A DNA stretch of 64,000 nt. It comes from Eleginops maclovinus. Its lineage: Eukaryota; Chordata; Actinopteri; Perciformes; Eleginopidae. A program made the translations under genes and the position numbers. The stretch spans positions 4,087,453-4,151,452 of the forward strand of contig NC_086370.1 in the NCBI RefSeq assembly GCF_036324505.1, in the 5' to 3' direction. Positions 60,845 through 64,000 of the stretch are shown one piece after another. The notes beneath the pieces are model-generated. The model was given only the letters and a program-made list of their open reading frames with translations. It did not search any database and was not told the origin of the DNA. Numbering within the stretch: the first letter of the stretch is position 1; each line of letters opens with the position of its first letter.

Positions 60845-61297
60845 ACTCCTATAAAGATTAAACTGTGAAAGAAGAAGTCAATTATGAAACTGTTCAAGTA
60901 CAAGTGCCTGCAGACTCTCAGCTGCAGCTAAAATAACATTACACACTTTTATGGCCTATTCTGTGTCAATCAGATTTCTTCGTAATTTGCACATTTGGAC
61001 CATTGGGACCATTACCCTGCAAATTCAGTTTCAATAACACCTTTTGAATCACTCGGGGTTCAGCTCACTGTGTTAGACTCCCCACTTTCAAAAGAGAATT
61101 ACCTGTACGAGGATGTCCTTGGGATACCCATGGGTCTTTCAAAAGCTCCATACAAAGTTAGAGATTAAATCATCAGATGTTGGTTAGAGTTTTTCTCACA
61201 TCCTTGTTCCTCAAGTAAATAATCACTCAACAGGATTTTGTATAATACTGAATAAGAGTTGATCTAACATGAGTCATTTTTTAGACAGTATAGCATA
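60845..61297. other. spacer between BEL and Tc1-like elements
   Basis: No coding content recognised. It ends at the TA that borders the Tc1-like element. Confidence 0.4.
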
Positions 61298-62433
61298 TAA
61301 ACTTAACACAAAAAGGTAAGGAAATGTGAGTTTGGTAGATTATTTCTTTGTATTAACAATGCTTTTTGGCAATACATCATATACCGTCGGAAAGCCTATT
61401 TCTTTCCCTTTCAAATGATGCAACATTTGTGAGGAACATGCATTTGTGAAAGGAGCAGCAGAGCTGAGTATGTTGGTCTCGTCCATGAAAAATGCAAACA
61501 AATCTTCTCTGCCAATGCCAAACAGCAGCCTATCTCCGGTCTCGTACGGCTGCCATGAGGCCTGCCATGACTGCCCTTCACTGTCAGGCCCATTTGCACT
61601 GGTTTTGGCCACACTTGCACTGGAACCTCAAAATGTGAAGATGCATTATGTTAAGAGATCAGATCAGATTCTGCCTACGGCACTTGGATCGTCGGGTCAC
61701 GGTGTCAAGAAGGAGCGGAGAACGTTCTGCTGATTGCTGCACCGATAGTCACATGTTTTGGCGGAGGCAGTGTGATGATGTGGGCCATCTCTCCCTCACT
61801 GGAACTGCCAGGCTTCTCGTCATTGAGGCCATTTCAACGCGGAGAGATATCGAGATGAAATTCTGAAACCAGTGGCAATCCCATATCTCAACAGCTTGGG
61901 ACCAAACTCCATCCTCCAAGATGACAACACTCACCCCCACAGCACCAGGATTATCAGTGACTTCCTCCAGAATTTGGGAGTGGAGTTGATGGAATGGCCT
62001 GCTGTCCTCAACCCCATTGAACACTTGTGGGATCAGCTTGGGTGTACTATCCATGCCAGAGTGACCAACACAACCACGTTGGCTGACAAATGCTGTTTGA
62101 AGAATGGGATGCCATCCCAAAGCAGTGTGTGACCAGGCTGGTGACCAGCATGAGGAGGAGATGCCAGGCTGTTGAGACTGCGTATGGTTCTTCCACACAC
62201 TACTGAGGCTGCTTGTCAAATGAATAAATTGATAATAAATAAATTGTTGCCAATATGTCTTGTTTCATCAGACTTCAATTATCTAATCCACCAAACCTAA
62301 CCATACAAGAGTCAACAGCAAAAAAAGCTGTTTGGCATTGGCAGAGGGGATTTGTCACATTTTTCATGGGCGACCCACATACTCAGCTCTGCTGCTCCTC
62401 CCACAAATGTCCTTAATTTTTGTGTTAAGTTTA
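61298..62433 (+). mobile_element. Tc1/mariner-like transposon, decayed
   Basis: Ends are TAAACTTAACACAAAAA and its inverse, flanked by TA on both sides (61296-61297 and 62434-62435). A second inverted block (AGCAGCAGAGCTGAGTATGT and the AAATCTTCTCTGCCAATGCC region) shows long terminal repeats of roughly 200 bp, the left one carrying an extra segment or the right one a deletion. The unit is about 1.14 kb, shorter than the usual 1.3-1.6 kb. Confidence 0.85.
61690..62204 (+). pseudogene. Tc1/mariner transposase C-terminal half, frameshifted
   Basis: Fragments in different frames read in order: a GGGSVMMWA-like region near 61759-61780, then SLTGTARLLVIEA, then VAIPYLNSLGPNSILQDDNT with HPHSTR, and NPIEHLWDQLG. 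The Asp of QDDN and the Glu of NPIEHLWD are the second and third acidic residues of the DDE/D catalytic triad. The N-terminal DNA-binding half is missing, and frameshifts separate the pieces. It is not functional. Confidence 0.85.
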
Positions 62434-62439
62434 TATATA

Positions 62440-62558
62440 CTTATATATTTCTGCCAATTTAAACATGTCAGGTCATAACAGCATGTGCCAGCATGCACAA
62501 TTTTTGCATTGGGGCCGGCCACATCATAGCCCCAGAAGAGAGCATCGTGGAGGATTTA
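62440..62558 (+). pseudogene. Harbinger (HARBI1-like) transposase scrap
   Basis: In one frame: VITACASMHNFCIGAGHI, then APEESIVEDL. The ACxxMHNFC stretch resembles the conserved ACxxLHN motif near the C-terminus of PIF/Harbinger transposases, followed by an acidic tail. The fragment is bounded on the left by the Tc1-like element and on the right by the Harbinger-type MITE at 62559. The assignment rests on this short motif only. Confidence 0.45.
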
Positions 62559-63013
62559 AGGCCGACTTTATGGTTCAACGTCAACGTAACGCAACGACCT
62601 CGCAGACACGTGGACGCAGCCGTGAACATTTATGATGCAATTCATCGCCACAACGGTAGGGGCGCAATGTGTTTTCTAAAGACTGACCAAGATTCCTCTG
62701 ACATCTATCGTCGTCACTCGTTGGATTTGTTTAACAGAGGTTCACCAGACGTTTTTCTGCTTGGTCCATTGTAGCTTTTTTTTTAAATGCCGGTCTTTGT
62801 GGATTGTAGGAATTGAAAACCGGGGAAAAGCGAAATGACGGAAATGACGTTTGTTGTTTTAGCGGACCAATCACAGCCCTTACGGCTGTGTCGCCTCGAC
62901 GCAAGGTTACAATTTTTGGGAGGTGCACGCAACGACGCAAGGAGGGCTCGCAACGACGCAACGGGTACGTAAGGTACCTTGCGTTGCCTCGACGTTGAAC
63001 CATATATCGGCCT
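62559..63013. mobile_element. PIF/Harbinger-type MITE, 455 bp
   Basis: The left end AGGCCGACTTTATGGTTCAA and right end (reverse complement AGGCCGATATATGGTTCAAC) are inverted copies continuing through ACGTC and CAACGCAA words. TTA flanks both ends (62556-62558 and 63014-63016), the 3-base duplication typical of PIF/Harbinger. The interior is rich in CGACGCAA and CAACG sub-repeats toward the right end. No transposase is encoded inside. Confidence 0.85.
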
Positions 63014-63016
63014 TTA

Positions 63017-64000
63017 CTGATGCCCCTTGGTGGGAATAACTGGCTGCGGAGGTGTCTGCCCTGGAGGAGGTTCCTGGTGACCATCATTATTTATAAAAGG
63101 TATGTAAAACAATTGTAGAGATGTGATAGAATTGTTGAGATAAAATAACTTTTTGCAATATTTATATACATCTTTGTTTTCCTCTGCTTCTGAAAACATC
63201 TCAGTGACATGGCAGCTGTCGTTAGCGTCAGCCCTGCCAACACCACCCAAAATGATGACCCGCCCACCATCAGAGGACACCAGGGTCCTAACTGTGGCAG
63301 CCCTGGGATTCTCTGCTCAGCAGAAATGTATATAGTTTAAATGTTGTTTCATTTTAATGGTGCGTTTTACGTTTCACGCAGTGTGATTATACGTCAAGTC
63401 AATGAAACAAAGCTAGATGCAAAATGCGTAGCCGAAGAGAATGACGCGAATGAGCGCAGCTTCCTGAATGCCGGTTCATAACAAAACACAGAGCTTAATT
63501 ATCCCGACAACGTGTGTTCTCAGACTTGAGACTCTTCAGGCAGCAGAGTAGCATAGTATCAACAATATAGACCTATAGTTTATAATAATTCTGACCTCAG
63601 AACACAACAAATTCAAGATTTCATGTCATGATGAGGGGTCTAATGTGCGTGGTAGCTTTGCCGACCCGCACCTTTGTCCATGTTCCCGTTTCCTGTGTAG
63701 TATTTATTGAGTGCTTATATTCAGATTTGAATTATAGCAACATAAATAAATGTTCAGTGTGTTTCATCGCTGCTTGTTCCAACACCCATTAAGAATCCTT
63801 ACTTATGTACTTACTTATGTAAGTATTTTAACATACCATGCTAATATAATAACGTTCTTCATCAGCCGTGGAAACTGAAAACATTTTGGGAGAAAATAAA
63901 ATAATCTAGAAAAATCGATGTGTTAGTAGTTGACTGCTGCTACCATCCATTGACTGGAGTCAGAACAATATTTACAACAAAGAGTGATGGTGAATACAGC
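63017..64000. other. right edge, no gene recognised
   Basis: A minus-strand frame at 63280-63014 (SSDGGRVIILGGVGRADAND, then a Pro/Gln-rich end) is open but matches nothing I know. The rest is AT-rich with no clear repeats. Confidence 0.35.

Overview
The window is vertebrate nuclear DNA, almost certainly from a ray-finned (teleost) fish. It is AT-rich and intron-dominated. It holds one recognisable host gene among fish-type repeats: L2 LINEs, tRNA-derived SINEs, Tc1/mariner, PIF/Harbinger and THAP-bearing DNA elements, hAT-like short elements and a BEL/Pao LTR retrotransposon.

The host gene is on the + strand and fills about three quarters of the window. Nine coding exons between 2284 and 48208 splice at GT-AG sites in compatible phase into a 460-residue GABA-A receptor subunit, closest in my judgement to the pi subunit (gabrp). 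Exon 1 (2284-2336) carries the signal peptide and is separated by a 27.3 kb intron from exon 2. Exons 3-5 hold the extracellular domain and Cys-loop, exons 7-8 hold M1-M3, and exon 9 holds the M3-M4 loop, M4 and the stop. Exon sizes 68, 83, 138 and 153 match the usual GABA-A receptor gene layout.

The introns are repeat stores. Intron 1 contains a widespread teleost repeat (2453-2963), hairpin and MITE-like elements, tRNA-Gln and tRNA-Gly relics, an internally deleted L2 fragment, a roughly 930 bp minisatellite (13024-13955), a THAP-domain DNA element relic (19102-19793) and a long (GT)n. Intron 2 carries an L2 reverse transcriptase copy (minus strand, 5'-truncated, one premature stop) inserted into an older tandem duplication. 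Intron 3 holds the most striking object: a 675 bp foldback element (34237-34911) whose two 213 bp arms look identical and whose spacer encodes a small helix-turn-helix-like N-terminus, followed by a tRNA-type SINE. Introns 4-6 hold Tc1 terminal sequence, further SINE and LINE tails, an (ATC)n tract and two more copies of a short dispersed repeat.

Downstream of the gene lie a second THAP-bearing relic (52854-53474), a 29 bp tandem repeat, and a complete BEL/Pao element (55530-60844) with two 402 bp LTRs that look identical and an ACTCC target duplication. Its single ORF fuses gag, protease and the start of the reverse transcriptase to the end of the integrase, so it is a recent non-autonomous insertion. 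The right end has a decayed Tc1-like transposon (61298-62433), a Harbinger transposase scrap and a Harbinger-type MITE with TTA target duplications (62559-63013).

All calls come from reading the sequence; none were checked by database search. Repeat boundaries not tied to terminal repeats are approximate.
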